Below are positions 1-11,746 of a stretch of 64,000 nucleotides of DNA, one piece after another. Source of the stretch: Takifugu bimaculatus (Eukaryota; Chordata; Actinopteri; Tetraodontiformes; Tetraodontidae); assembly GCA_004026145.2 (NCBI GenBank), contig CP034992.1:16161205-16225204 (forward strand). The letters run 5' to 3'. A model generated the notes under the pieces. It was not told the DNA's origin, did no database searches, and worked only from the letters and a program-made list of their open reading frames with translations. Position numbers and translations under genes: made by a program. Every line of letters begins with the position of its first letter. The stretch's first letter is position 1.

Positions 1-1023
1 CTGTGAGTGCTGCAAGTTGTGTTGTACACCTCCAAAAATTTTAACTAGGCAGAGAGGCATCGCAAACCATACAAAGACCAAGAGACTGGTTTACCACAAT
101 GACATCATTTCTGGTTGTCACTTTTCCATATTTACTTCACATTGTCGTAACTTTTAATGTTTTGACAAGGTTGATCTAAATTTATTTGCTGTCCATTTAG
201 AAAGTGATTGCTTGTACATATAAGTAATGAAATTGCCACTCTTTGCATGTTGGGACCTTAAAGTACATTATGCAGAGAAGCCACCCTCTGTCATTTAACC
301 TGAAAGTTGTATAAGGAAACAGGCAACAGTCAGTAGAAGCATAATCAGGCCTTAAAAGCATGCTCATTCAAGAGACATCACTCAAAAGCACAATACTCGT
401 AATCGTAATTAATGCTGACATTGGAAAATCGTCTAAAGGTCAAAATGTATGTATTAATGTAGCGACTACAAAGTATGGTCATTGAACTTGTTTTGTTGAC
501 GGAGGTTTTTCTACAGTGCCACTAGTGGCCACTAGGAAAGGTTGGCGTGTGTCTGAAGTCTGCCAGTAGCAGCTAGCAGAACAGCATTGACTGGCAGTGC
601 GGCAAACTTTCCACACATCATTTCCACTGTGTGTACACTTGAAACACCAAAAAGGAAGACAGCAACTCGCAATGATTGCAAAGCTGCTGTTCCGAGAGGC
701 AGAAGCACGTACAATGTCATCGACGTAACCAAGCGTTTGAAAAACAATACATGAGAGCACAAAATGAATATTTAATCAGGGTAGAAAGAAAGAAAGAAAG
801 AAAAACAACTGCCAGGAATCACTTCTAGGGATAGAAAAAGGTAATCACTTCTGGCTTTGTTTTCAGGATGGGATTTTTCTGAGCTCAAACTTTCCTTAGG
901 TTGCCAGACAGGACAAATGTTCGTATGTCCATATGTACATAAATATTCTTGCCTTTATAAAGAAGTTCATTACAGCCCCATACAAAATCCACATTAATGA
1001 TAATATTAAAGCAAACAGAGGCC
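1..1023. other. no gene recognised
   Basis: AT-rich sequence. It holds a short GAAA tetranucleotide run at about 784-805 and nothing that resembles a known coding motif. The longest open frame (479-760, minus, 93 codons) has no recognisable domain and ordinary random-frame composition. Confidence 0.55.
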
Positions 1024-1330
1024 TAGAGGAAGGAGGGGAGGGGAGAGGAGACCATGACCCAGCAGGGTTCCAGCAGCCTGGTGATGAGGTGATCATGCTT
1101 CTGGACCCCGGCAGCCTCGGCCTATAGCAGCATAACTAAGCATACCTAATATTTAGATGACCCCCTAAGTATGATAATGTCTGTCTAGGATAGTAACTGC
1201 AACTACAGAATTAGTGACAATACGCTTTTTCAAAGAGGAAGGTTTGAAGTCTAATCTGATAGTAGAGATGGAGTCAGCCTCCTGGTACCTTGGCGGTCTA
1301 TTGGGACTTTAGAGTGCCACATACTACATT
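1024..1330 (-). mobile_element. L2-like LINE 3' region, diverged fragment
   Basis: This stretch aligns by eye with 42455-42900, where the same order of phrases occurs: a GGAGA-type purine run, ACCATGACCCAGC, TTCTGGACCCCGGCAGCC, GACCCCCTAAGTATGATAAT, AGAGGAAGGTTT and GGCGGTCTATTGGG. Because the 42-43 kb copy encodes a LINE C-terminus on its minus strand, this copy is placed on the minus strand too. Relative to that copy, about 110 bases are missing just before the GGTCTATTGGG motif (near 1290). No frame remains open. The purine run is short here but expanded to a minisatellite in the other copy. Confidence 0.7.
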
Positions 1331-1914
1331 ACAGCACTCTATTATTACAGTTATTACAGAGGACAGTTATGTCGCGCGAGAAATAACCAGTACCTTTTCA
1401 TTCTAGCTGGAGGACACTAACTTGGGCCATAGTTCTGTGCTGGCAAACATTCAGGACCATGGGGTAATGCACCCACAATTGAAGTTAGCTACTAATTGGT
1501 GAAAATGTTCCATGTACCATTGTTATTATAGATTCTATAGAATATGTCTGTATCTTGTCAGTAATTATCTCAGTACACTATTACTCTCAAGTAAAAGGCG
1601 ATCCTACACATATATCACATGCTGGGACAACCAGGAGGAGTAAAAGTTGGCATTATAGGTTAAAGGTTATTACTAGTTTGATGTAGAACAAACTGTGCAG
1701 TAAGGGAAAGAAGAGCAGTGCTGTCTGCTTTCTATTTGCCTCATTCGGTGAGTGTTCAAATTAATTCAATGAATTGGAAATCTTTCAGGCTTGTAGTACA
1801 ATAATTTGCCATGCTTTTGTTAACTTGTGCTCAAACTTTTGTTTCTTGTTCTTTTTAGACAAAGAACACAGGCACCCACTGGACCAGTAAGTGATCTTTA
1901 GTGTGTCTATTTTC
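1331..1914. other. no feature recognised
   Basis: Single-copy-looking AT-rich spacer between the LINE fragment and the next LINE. No terminal repeats, microsatellite or coding signature was seen. Confidence 0.5.
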
Positions 1915-3764
1915 TGCCAACCACAACCTTGTACACCTCCAGCCTGTGTATAAACCTCTTGTAGGAGGCAGAGGCACCCTGCTGTAAAACGCAAAGTGAA
2001 GAAATGGTCCGAAGAAGCCGAGGAGGCCCTGAAAGACTGTTTCAATTCAACTCTGTGGGACGTATTCAGCAGCGTCCATGGGGAGGACATTGACAATCTC
2101 ACCCACTGCATCACTAACTATATTATTTTCTGTGTGGAGAACAACGTACCCACCAGGACTGTATGGAGCTTCCCCAACAGCAAGCCCTGGATCACCCCAG
2201 ACATAAAGGCTCTCCTGAAGGAGAAGAAGAGGGCTTTTGTGTCTGGAGACAAGGAGGAGCTGAAGTCTGTGCAGAGGAAACTGAGGAGGAAGATCAGGCA
2301 GCTGCAGCAGAACAACATCTGCGGGGTCTGGAAGGGACTGAAGACCATTTCGGGTTGCAAGGAGCAGAAATCCCAACCTGTGGGAGACCGGGGGTGGGCA
2401 AACGACCTGAACCTGTTCTTCAACGGATTTGATCAGGCACCCACCCCTCCCTCAGCCCAGTCTCCTCTGCTGCAACCCTCACCACTGTCTGTCCCCCAAT
2501 CCACTATTCCTCCTGTCCCCCCTCCCCCTCTCTCATGACCTTCAGCCCACACATGCCCGACAATTCATACTCTGGCCCATGCCCATCCCCCCACCAACAC
2601 CTCCCTGCTCCAGCCTGTCCCTCACAACACACCAGGTGAGGAAGGCCCTGAAGAAGAACAGGGCCAGGAAAGTGATGGGTCCGGATGGCATCAGCTCCAG
2701 GCTCCTGAAGTCCTGCGCAAACCAGCTGTGTGGGATCTTCAGTTACACGTTCAACCTGAGCCTAAAGCTGGAGAGAGTGCCACAGCTATGGAAGATGTCC
2801 TGCATCATCTCAGTGCCGAAGACACCGCGCCCCAAGGACCTCAACAGCTACAGGGCGGTAGCCCTGATATCTTATCTGATGAAGATGCTGGAGAGACTCA
2901 TTCTGACCCACCTGCGCCCACTGGTGAGCTCCCTCATGGACCCGCTGCAGTTCGCCTACCAGCCGAGCATCGGGGTGGATGACGCCGTCATCTACCTCCT
3001 TCACAGCTCCCTCATTCACCTTGAGAAGGCTGGAAGCACTATGAGGATCATGTTTTTTGATTTCTCCAGTGCATTCAACACCATCCAGCCCAGGCTGCTG
3101 GGGAACAAGCTGCAGGTAGCTGGGGTGGATCACCACCTCACAACATGGATTCTGAACTTGCTCACACAAAGACCACAGTTTGTGAGAGTGAAGGGCTCCG
3201 AGTCACATCGGCTTTTCTGCAGCACCAGTGTCCCGCAGAGAACAGTTCTGGCTCCTTTCCTGTTCACCCTCCACACAGCGGACTTTTCATACGGTTCGTC
3301 ATCATGCCATCTCCATAAGTACTCTGATGACTCTGCTGCTGTCGGCCTCATCACTGATGGGGACGATATGGAGTACAGGGAACTTATTCAGGACTTTGTG
3401 AACAGGAGCCTGCAGAAAAACCTCTGGATCAATGCCAATAAAACCAAGGAGCTGGTGGTGGATCTCCGCAGGTGTAACAACCTGCTCCGGTGAACATCCT
3501 GGGAATGGACTTCGATGTTGTGAAGACCTATAAGTACCTGGGTGTTCACTTAAACAATAACCTGGACTGGACACTCAACACAGACGCCCTTGTCAAGAAG
3601 GAAGATAGCAGACTGTTCCTGCTCAGGAGGCTGAGGTCTTTTGGAGTGCAGGGACCACTTCTGAGGACTTTCTATGACTCTGTGGTGGGATCAGCCATTT
3701 TCTATGGGATAGTCTGCTGGTCCAGCAGCATCACGGACAGGGACATTTCTGTATGTATTTTCTA

Positions 3765-4018
3765 TGATCTATGCCTATTCTCTCCTCTACCTGTCCTCCC
3801 CCCTCTCCTCTCTCTCTACGCAGCCGGCCATCAGCAGGAGGGTCCCCCTACATGAGCCTGGTCCTGCTCAAGGTTTCTTCCTGTTAAAGGGGAGCCACTG
3901 TTGCTTGTTTAGGTCAGGCCCTGGGATTCTGTAAAGCGCATAGAAACAATTTTGATTGTAACAAAGGCTATATAAATAAAGATTGACTGACTGACTGACT
4001 GACTGACTGACTGACTGG
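3765..4018 (+). mobile_element. nested L2-like LINE 3' UTR insertion
   Basis: Inserted inside the LINE above. It matches the reverse complement of 42262-42460 nearly phrase for phrase: CAGCCGGCCATCAGCAGGAG, ATGAGCCTGGTCCTGCTCAA, GGTTTCTTCCTGTTAAAGGG, CCCTGGGATTCTGTAAAGCG, ATATAAATAAAGATTGACTG. It ends in a GACT tetranucleotide tail (3975-4017), the usual short-repeat 3' end of this LINE type. The host LINE resumes at about 4018 (GTAAGGAAGGTCAGCTCTG). The host LINE stops after SSSITDRD, and roughly 20 bases of expected host sequence appear to be missing at the junction. I saw no target duplication. Confidence 0.8.
3975..4017. repeat. (GACT)n microsatellite tail
   Basis: About ten GACT units form the 3' tail of the nested LINE insertion. 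Confidence 0.9.
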
Positions 4019-4353
4019 TAAGGAAGGTCAGCTCTGTCTTGGGATGCCCCCTGGACTCAGTGGAGGTGGTGGGAAGCGGGAGGATGATGGCTAAGCTGTC
4101 ATCCATGTTGAACAACACGTTACCCTCCCTACAGGACACCCTGACAGCACTGGGCAGCTCCTTCAGTGAGCGGCTGCTCCACCCTCGCTGTGTGAAGGAG
4201 AGGTATCGCAGATCTTTCCTGCTGGCTGCTGTCAGGCTGCACAACAAACATAATGCCCAATAACACACATATTCTGATATGTATATTGTATACACTCTTT
4301 GTACTATGTACAGGTATACAAGGGCTGATTTTCCATTTATCTTGGATTATTAT

Positions 4354-4486
4354 ACACACACACAAGGAGACAGAGAGATGAGAGACAGAGAGAGATAAAG
4401 ACAGAGAGAGAGAGACAGAAGAGAGAGACAGAGAGAGAGTATATAGATACAGAGAGATATATATACAAGAGGATACAGATAGAGAG

Positions 4487-4517
<31 letters not shown>

Positions 4518-4575
4518 TAAGATATATACATACATAATACATACATATACATACATATATACATACACACACACA
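4354..4575. repeat. compound AC / GA / AT microsatellite
   Basis: Successive blocks of CA, GA-rich (GAGAGACAGAGAG), AT-rich (ATATATACA) and CA repeats lie in the 3' UTR of the LINE. The Cys/Val/Leu/Ser-rich open frames here are products of the repeat. Confidence 0.9.
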
Positions 4576-4735
4576 CACTTTTGTATATTTTCTATTCTAT
4601 ATTTTGTAATTGTATTTTTTGTATTGTATTTGTATATTTTCTATTAATCTCAAATTAGATTTTTTTCTGCATGCTTTTTCTGCTGTTGCACTGTAAATTT
4701 CCCCGTGTGGGACAAATCTGAATACTGTATTTCTT

Positions 4736-5845
4736 TCTGGGTCCAGACAATTTACATGCAAGACACTCAATGTGATGAAAAAAGAATGGCAGGACTTTCT
4801 ATTTCATGCAATTATTGTGAAACCTTCTCTGCAATCTGAGCCATGGAGTTGGCAGATGTAAACAAATGTCCCTTGCCGATAACAGAGCAGATATTATACA
4901 GATTGAAGTTGTCATGGTTGAAATTAGCATTATCCAACTTAGCTAGGCTACCGAATGCACTGTGTTCAGCAACCCAGTCGATGCTTCTGGGAGGGCAGTG
5001 AGTGGCGGCCCAAAAAGATTTAATTGTCTCTGAGTTTTCAAAATGGAATTTCCAGCAGGACAACAGAGATATCACTTGAGTGAGATTAGCTGTCACTCAA
5101 GGGTAACTACACAGTCCATAAAACCGTAAAACACTTAAAATAAACCCTTAAAAGTTATGGGTGAGAAGCTGCATCAAATTGCACTAATGCCTACTCAATC
5201 AGAAGGACCCCACCGTGCAATCTTTGGTTCAGAATTCCCCTATGTGCAAATTAATTACCCTGTAGGTAGGAGGAAGGTGTTCTGTGCTGCTGCCTGGGTT
5301 CGGTTGAGGTTACTGGATTCCACCATCAGCCTCTGAACCCGTAGAAAGCAACAGAAGCCAACGGGAGACGAGTACCGATACACACAAGAATATGAGAACT
5401 GAGCCAAAACAAAGTGACTATAGCCAAAGTCCATAGGCAAAATGTCAAGGGCAGGGGCACGAGGGAGTCGGGATAATAAAGGTCAATGTGCAAGTAAGAT
5501 CCCATTACAGACAAGTTCAATAAAAGTAAAATCCAATCCAAGAGTGAAACACTGTAAAAAAAGGAATTTTAGTGTGCTAAATGACACAATATTTTTTTTT
5601 TACTGCTAAAATTCATGTAATGCCACACATCAACACAGAGTGAGACAGTTTGACAGACGCCATCATACCAGTCAGCTTTGCAATCGTGTGGAAAAGCAAT
5701 CTACATGCCAACTGGAATTGAGCAAGATAGTGGCAAAATGGGACCACTCTGCACTCTAAAAGATGTGCTCAACCGGAAATGAAACATGTTTTCACCCCGA
5801 GGACAAAAAAAAAACAAAAAAAAAACAAAACTGTTGACTTGGGAT
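4736..5845. other. no gene recognised
   Basis: AT-rich spacer with a poly-T run near 5591-5600 and an A-rich run at 5806-5829 just left of the Harbinger element. The open frames at 4812-5541 have no recognisable motif. Confidence 0.5.
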
Positions 5846-5849
5846 CAAT

Positions 5850-7295
5850 GGGCCTCATTCACGAACCGTTCTTACGAACAAATTTGTTCTTAAGTCCCAT
5901 TTACGAATATTTTACGAAGATTGTGGCATTCATGATTTTCTTCTCATCCTGGATTTATGCGTAGGTAAGAACAAACTCAGGAGTCCTCTTACGCACATTT
6001 CAGTGCCCGTTTGAATAAAATGCATTATTGTCACAATTTCAGTCTAACAGTTTTGATTCACTTCAAAAAGAAAAAAGAGAGACCGGTTTCTTTTTTTTTT
6101 TACATTCTTATTGATTTCTTTAAGTGTGTTGGCTATATTCATCAGGGTTGAGGCAATTTTATCAAGCGTGTTAGCCATCCTTTCTTGATTGTTCAACACG
6201 GTGTCAGAAATCAGGCGTGGAGAGACAAGGGACCGAGTACGCGTGTTGGAGGTGGTATGGCTGCAGGACGCCTCCGTCTGTCCTTCTACAGGTTGGCTCT
6301 GTGGGACTTCATTTGTAAATAAATAGACTAATAAGTCAAGCCATGGCTGCGACCCTCAGTCCAATACGTATTCCGATACCACACACACTATGGTAAACTC
6401 CCCCGGTACTACAACTTTTAAATAAAGCTATTATTCCAGAAAATAAATAACCTTCCGATTCCTCTGGTACAGATGACACACAGGGAGGGGGTGACAGTGT
6501 TGCCTCGGGGCCCAGGTCTGTATCCAAACACTCAGCCGATGGTACACCTAAAGAGGTGGGGAAATTAAACAATCAATTAAAATAAATAACATTACAATTA
6601 CAGTATAAGATTTTCCCCATATAGCCTACCTGAGAGTGCTGTCTCCCCGATGATGGCCCCGACGCGCTGGTCCAACTCGGACAGGCTTTTGGTGTCTGCT
6701 GTTCCTCCTCCAGTCCGTTGCGTCTCCCGTCGGAATTTAGCTATGTTTTTTTTGGTTTCAGATTTAAGATCAAACCATTTTTTTTTTCCACCTCCGCTAC
6801 TGAGCGTCCTTCTCCTGACACTGCGTCCACTGCACATGTGATTGCCTCCCATGTTTCCTTTTTATTAGTGCTGGTATAACCAGCACTAACACTACTGAAT
6901 ATAACGGATTTTCTCCGGGTGAGTTCCTGCAGCAGTTCCTTTACCTCTGAACTACCAAAGTTTTTTTTTTTCTCCTCACCTGCTGCGCTCCATCCGACTT
7001 CTTTTTTGCTTTGGGCATTTTGCTGCTTTTTGCTCGGTCTACAGGGCCCTGCTGCAGTTCCTTTTATGGGCATTAGTGGGCGGTGACCTATGCTAATCAT
7101 ATATTAATTAGACTCACCTGGCATGCAACTTACGAGTAGATGGCGTTCATCAATCTAGGATCACAGGTGCGAACAATTCTGAGGTTTACGAACGCGTTGA
7201 TGAATCTGACGTAGGGTTTTCTTAAGAAACGTCTTAAGAACAACTTAAGAAAGAATCTAAGAAGATTCTTAAGAACATATTGGTGAATGAGGCCC
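5850..7295 (-). mobile_element. Harbinger-type (PIF/Harbinger) DNA transposon, transposase-less
   Basis: A complete 1446-bp element. The left end reads GGGCCTCATTCACGAA and the reverse complement of the right end reads GGGCCTCATTCACCAA, a 13-bp perfect terminal inverted repeat followed by GTTCTTAAG-like subterminal repeats on both sides. It is flanked by AAT (5847-5849 and 7296-7298), fitting the 3-bp target duplication of Harbinger elements; if the outer G/C is not part of the element, the flank can also be read as CAATG. The only gene inside is a Myb-like protein on the minus strand. Autonomous Harbingers also carry a DDE transposase, and none is present here. Confidence 0.85.
6044..7017 (-). 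pseudogene. Harbinger Myb/SANT-like DNA-binding protein, three exons
   Basis: Inferred spliced gene: exon 1 7017-6630, exon 2 6547-6452, exon 3 6306-6044 (about 249 codons). The start at 7017 begins MPKAKKKSDGAQQ, a basic leader. Exon 1 then carries a Myb-like trihelix domain (NFGSSEVKELLQELTRRK, WEAITCAVDAVS, RSVAEVEKK, WFDLKSETKKNIAKFRRE, and the end IIGETALSG), the pattern of the Harbinger-derived vertebrate protein NAIF1. Exon 2 is acidic and Pro/Ser-rich. Exon 3 carries a helical region with a heptad-like pattern (TLDKIASTLMNIANTLKEI), probably a coiled coil. Both introns are phase 1 with GT..AG ends; the second donor (GTTATT) is weak. In the family this protein binds the transposon ends and helps bring the transposase into the nucleus. 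Two frame breaks, at an A11 run (6961-6971) and an A10 run (about 6778-6787), are the only visible lesions in exon 1 and could be slippage or sequencing error. Confidence 0.78.
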
Positions 7296-7299
7296 AATG

Positions 7300-10190
7300 A
7301 GCTCTTCTGTAGATTTACTGAAAAAAGCCCAATACTTGTGTGTCAGACTTAGTGACAGAACTATGTATTGTAGGCCCTGCCTTCAAAGGCAAAGCTCATG
7401 CCCTCAACTGCCTGTTGTCCTGATGTAAGTAAGCGCCTGTGTGGTAGCATCAACCGTGGAAAATCAATCTCCTGGCCTTATCACACTTACAGTAGCTGTC
7501 TCAGTGTTAACATCCTGAACCTCAGAATCAGCGTAGGAATCATTTTAACACCCCTAGATGCCCTACCTGCCTGTTTCCGTGCCGAAACGGGAACTGCTCA
7601 TATCACTTCTATCACTGATTGTATTATTTTCTCTCTCAGTACTGCCGCTGCATTGTTCCTCAAAATTGTGTCTAAAAAAGGGCTAAGTGAGGGGATCAAT
7701 CCTTGAACTGTAAATGGTAGCTCAAGGCAACATTTCTCTATTCTCAAGGTGAGAATGCATATGTGCGCTACTGATGGAGGTGAACCACCATTTAGGCGTC
7801 TGACCTGCAGTAATGTGGGGGTAGGGACTGTTCCATCCCACAGAAAGTTGTCAATTTAGCATTCTGATTAAAAGTTAACTTTGTATCTAGACCCAGAATT
7901 ACTACATTAACAGCTAGTTAGGTTTGATGAAATTTAGTGTAGATGTTGGCAGAATTCACTTTTGTGCAATACTAAACAGACAACAGCTTTGTTTAGAAGA
8001 CATTTATTAACAAGAAGCTAACTTACAATCTATCTACAGTATACTTTTACACAGGTGTTTGTCTGTGCGTGTGTGAAAAGGGGCTGCTGAGGCCTCTAGG
8101 CCAAGAACAAAGAAGATCAAACAAAAAAGGTCGAGTAAGGAGGCTGACCGTGTGAGGTACTTATGCTGCATTCCATATGTACTTGGAACTCGGAATTTTG
8201 CAGTTCCAACCTGGAAGCTTCAGCTGAAATGCCCCTCCTAATTCAGATTTCCTACTCGGAAATTCGGAGATTCCTCACCACCACCGAGTTGGCTTTCAAA
8301 GATGGCTGCCCCAGTCTAACCAGTAAACAGATCGCTCGCCCTTTTATAGCTACATTCTGCATTTTGAGTTTGCTTTTTTTCCACCGCGTTGGAAAGCTCC
8401 AGTGTCATAGGAAAGAGACATAAGAGAGAACATGATAGCCCATAAAATTTGTGTAATACCAAGTAAAACAAATGATAGGGAACTATTTTAACAAGGCTGT
8501 GCAAAAGCAAACAATAAAAAGCACAAATAAATGTCTTTATTTTTTGTAAGCACTATTTACCAGTTGGCTTCTAATGATCTTTACCTAATCTTCACAAAAT
8601 ACTTGTGACTGACACATTTGGAAATCAGTGCTGCACACACCAGTGGCACTGATGTGTTTCCAGGAAAAACAAATAATAAAAGACCACACATTTCCATCTG
8701 TCCACGGTATGGAATTCACGAGTCTTCTTTCCAACATCTCTGCAGGTCGTCTCTGCAAACGGGCCCCACATTTGCTGTTTGTTCCTTTCAGCCATTTTCC
8801 TTGTGTGAATTACAGTTAATGACTAATTTTGGACCGAGTAACACCAGAAATACTTTCTCAATTCCTCAGCATTGTGGTGAATCGTAAATATTGCATCTTT
8901 TTAACTCAGTCATCAAACCATGTTCTGCAAGTTTCATTTATTTTTTCAAAATAGTTTTTGATAATTTTACCATGAAAATAGGATAAAAATACTTCCAAAT
9001 GTAACTTTACTCTGCAGTACCGACTTCACCTGCTACATAGTAAAATAGAGGTGGGTTGGGGCTCAGGAGGAGGAAGATGAAGCATGAGGCTTTGGACATG
9101 AGTGCCCATAAGATGCAAAGTGCTTATTGTTTCTCTCAATAGGGCTGATTTTTCAGCCCTTGTGATCTCTTAGGCCATTTTTAAAGGCAAAGATGTAAGG
9201 ACATAATTTTAACAAAACGTGGGCAATATTTTTAGAAACATACAAATAATTAGAACCAGAAATATTTTCCCCCCAAATTAAAATGCCAGTTAAAATTAAT
9301 GCCACTGATGTTAACTAATTGATTGAATCTGGGGGCCGTGTATATTTTGTGGGAGAGTGGGAAATGAACCCGCAAACTATTTCTATGTTGCTTCAAAATT
9401 CTGCTAAAACATAGCTTTTATTTATGCTTATAAAGTGTAGGTAACACATCTAATTTAAACATGTACATACTTTTTAACAAGAGACGCTACCAGCGATGAG
9501 CACCGTCTTATTAAGTCTCATTTCCACAACTCAGTTTCAGATGTTGACAGATTTGTCATGTGATGGAAAATAACTGTTGGATGCCTGAGATATTTCAGTT
9601 TGTACTTGGATTTTAAATTTAGCTGATTTTACTCTGTCTACTTCAATGTCTACCCCACAGCTGTGTAATTGCAACCCAGGGCTATTACTAATACTTGACT
9701 GACTGGAACTGTGAGGGATATAACATGTAATTATTCATTAAGGTGAGGACTTGCAGTATAGATTCAGAACAATGTATTGAGGAGAAGAAATGAGAGAACC
9801 TGAACTTCTTGTCTGAGGGGGTGGCAAACATATGTATCATGCTGTGGACAGCTTCAGGCAACCTTAACTGCTCACAAGTGGAAGTATTTCTTTTTCTGTA
9901 ACCACATAAAAAACAACCCCAACATGAACTCAACTGAGGCACATTGTCCAAAAAGCTTCTTCTTTTTTAAATATTTGCTAAAAATCCTCTTATGTGCCAA
10001 AAGTATTTAACACTGTAATCAATCCTGCTACATAGAAAAGCTATTTTATTGACTAGAATACAATTTGAAATACAGGAAAAATAAGTGGAACATTTTAAAT
10101 AATAATAGTGGACAGTCCAATCCAGCAGATAAAGACCGCTGGGACAATAATCCAAACAGTGGTTCACACGATCTGTCATTGTTTGACCCA
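7300..10190. other. no gene recognised
   Basis: Nearly 2.9 kb without a supportable gene. The stretch 8165-8310 (GGAACTCGGAATTTTG, CTACTCGGAAATTCGGAG, AAGATGGCTGCC) resembles the arm of a dispersed fish DNA-transposon repeat as I remember it, but no matching opposite end was found. Confidence 0.5.
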
Positions 10191-10194
10191 AAGT

Positions 10195-10500
10195 GAACCT
10201 CATTGTAGACGACCAAGGAGGAAACCACAAATCATAAAAACAAGACTGAAATTTGTCTCAGAGAGTACTGAAAAGCCACAAAGCTTCATGGTCTTTGGAC
10301 AGAGACAAAACTGGACCTTTTGGCAAGACACATCAACTCTACAGCATAGCTATAGCAAACAAAGGCCTGTCCTCACCGTGAAACACAGAGGAGGCTCTGT
10401 TATGTTCTCGGGCGGCTTTGGTGCATCGAGTGCATGGTGTTTCAAATCTCTGCTGAGTACATTGAAATCTCAAGACTCGGAGCTGAAACATGCCGTCGGG
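10195..10500 (+). pseudogene. Tc1-like transposase relic
   Basis: The open frame 10108-10560 contains a weak but ordered match to the middle of Tc1 transposases: RRKPQIIKTRLKFVSES (the R-K-P-L-x-S-x-K-x-x-x-A-R-L-x-F-A region), then EKPQSFMVFG where W-x-x-V-L-W-T-D-E-T is expected, then PVLTVKHRGGSVMFSGGFGA (family: P-T-V-K-H-G-G-G-S-I-M-x-W-G-C-F). The first catalytic Asp (in WTDE) is not recognisable. Terminal inverted repeats were not found. This is an old, broken copy. Confidence 0.7.
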
Positions 10501-10560
10501 GGGACGGAACCCTTCAAACCTGAGACAACCAGAGGAACCAAATTGTATACCTTAAAATAA

Positions 10561-11701
10561 ATGCTGTGCATTACATATGTTTATTTTGTATGGCTGTGTG
10601 TTCTACTCAATTTAATGGTATATTGTTTATGCATGAACATTTATTGTAATGCAATTTGTTTGTGGCAACCATAGTAATTTATTGTGTTCATTTGACTCAG
10701 AAAAGAGAGAAAAGGCTCTATTTAATGTCTTTGGTACTGCTGATGTGAAAATGTATTTCCATTCTTCCCTCTCCTTCCTCATGCGATGGCTTGCCTCCGC
10801 TAATGATACAGTAGTTGCTGCCATTTTAGCATCATCTGGCTCTGTAATTAGCACTAGAGTTCACACTAGCATTAATCATACACCCTAACAACATATGGGA
10901 GTGTGAAAAAGACGTCTCTCTTTAGAAAACACAAGGTATGAAAGTGTTTATTAAATGTAAATTATTATCTTATCCCGTTGTAATTAGCCAGTTTAAGTAT
11001 GCAGTTGCCTTGTTTATGTTTCTCTCTACCATGGTGTGATTTAAATGGGCTGGAGAGTGTAGTTTGTCAGCCGCATTGGAAGATAATAAATCCTGTTAGA
11101 TAAAAGTTGTGCTGAGTTAAAATGACAGTAATGAAGTTTTTTAAAAAATGCATGTGTTCAATGTTTCGAAATATCTATGGGATGTCATACATTTATGAGC
11201 AAAGCAATCCCCCAGCATAGACAGCTTCTGAATGCTCTTCAAGTAAGCGCAGTGACGCTGTTCAAGCTGTGCCATGGCAACGCACTGATGCCATGTTGTC
11301 CCACTTTCACAGATGGCCTTAATCTCTGCCCTCAACTGAGGCGGATTAATCCTGACAGTGCTGACATTATCTCCTGTTTTACACTGTGACACAGGATACA
11401 GGAGGAACTCCTAACATCACTTCTCTAGGCTAAACCATCACCTCTAGTGCAAACGGATCCTGATCGGTATCCATAGAATAATTACCGTTTTAGTGCTGAC
11501 ACAAATACAATACAGATTGCATATGTTTTCAAATGGCTAACATACATGAATGAAACTGTTTATACTTTATAAATTTTGCATTTATCTATCCATAGTAACC
11601 ATATCTGCATTTACGACATTTCCTAGTACTCTGTTGTAGTATTCATTGTGATTTTATTCATTTTAATTTCATGTAAAACTCAAAAATAAATAAATTGGGG
11701 T

Positions 11702-11746
<45 letters not shown>

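Larger units (their letters stand above)
1963..4263 (+). pseudogene. LINE ORF2 relic: linker, reverse transcriptase, C-terminus
   Basis: Reading in order: a pre-RT linker (SEEAEEALKDC, SKPWITPDIKALLKEKKRAF, GVWKGLKTISG; 1996-2400), a proline/serine-rich stretch with a frame change near 2500, then the RT domain (ARKVMGPDGISSRLLKS, PKDLNSYRAVALIS, DPLQFAYQP, FDFSSAFNTIQP, and the catalytic box as YSDDS near 3320). In most RTs this box is Y/F-x-DD; here the second position is S. A frameshift at about 3487-3492 separates this from YKYLGVHLNNNLDW and the tail SFSERLLHPRCVKERYRRSF (about 4170-4225). Three frame breaks plus the nested insertion make it non-functional. Confidence 0.88.
1915..4735 (+). 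mobile_element. L2/CR1-type LINE, 5' truncated, interrupted
   Basis: A non-LTR retrotransposon that starts inside the end of its endonuclease domain (NHNLVHLQPVYKPLV at about 1918-1962). It runs through the reverse transcriptase and a C-terminal region ending ...RLHNKHNAQ at 4262. It probably ends in a 3' UTR with the phrase TTTCCCCGTGTGGGACAAAT near 4700-4718, which I remember as common at the 3' ends of fish L2/Rex1-type LINEs. A second LINE 3' end is inserted at about 3765-4018. The AC/GA/AT microsatellites at 4354-4575 lie in the 3' UTR. Assignment to L2, CR1 or Rex1 is from motif style and is uncertain; the LINE identity is not. Confidence 0.88.

Noticed and set aside
4129..4578. Cys/Val/Leu/Ser-rich open frames
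   Set aside because: Direct translation of CA, GA and AT microsatellites.
8163..8423. Possible DNA-transposon end (CTCGGAATTT wording)
   Set aside because: No opposite inverted end or target duplication could be found within several hundred bases.
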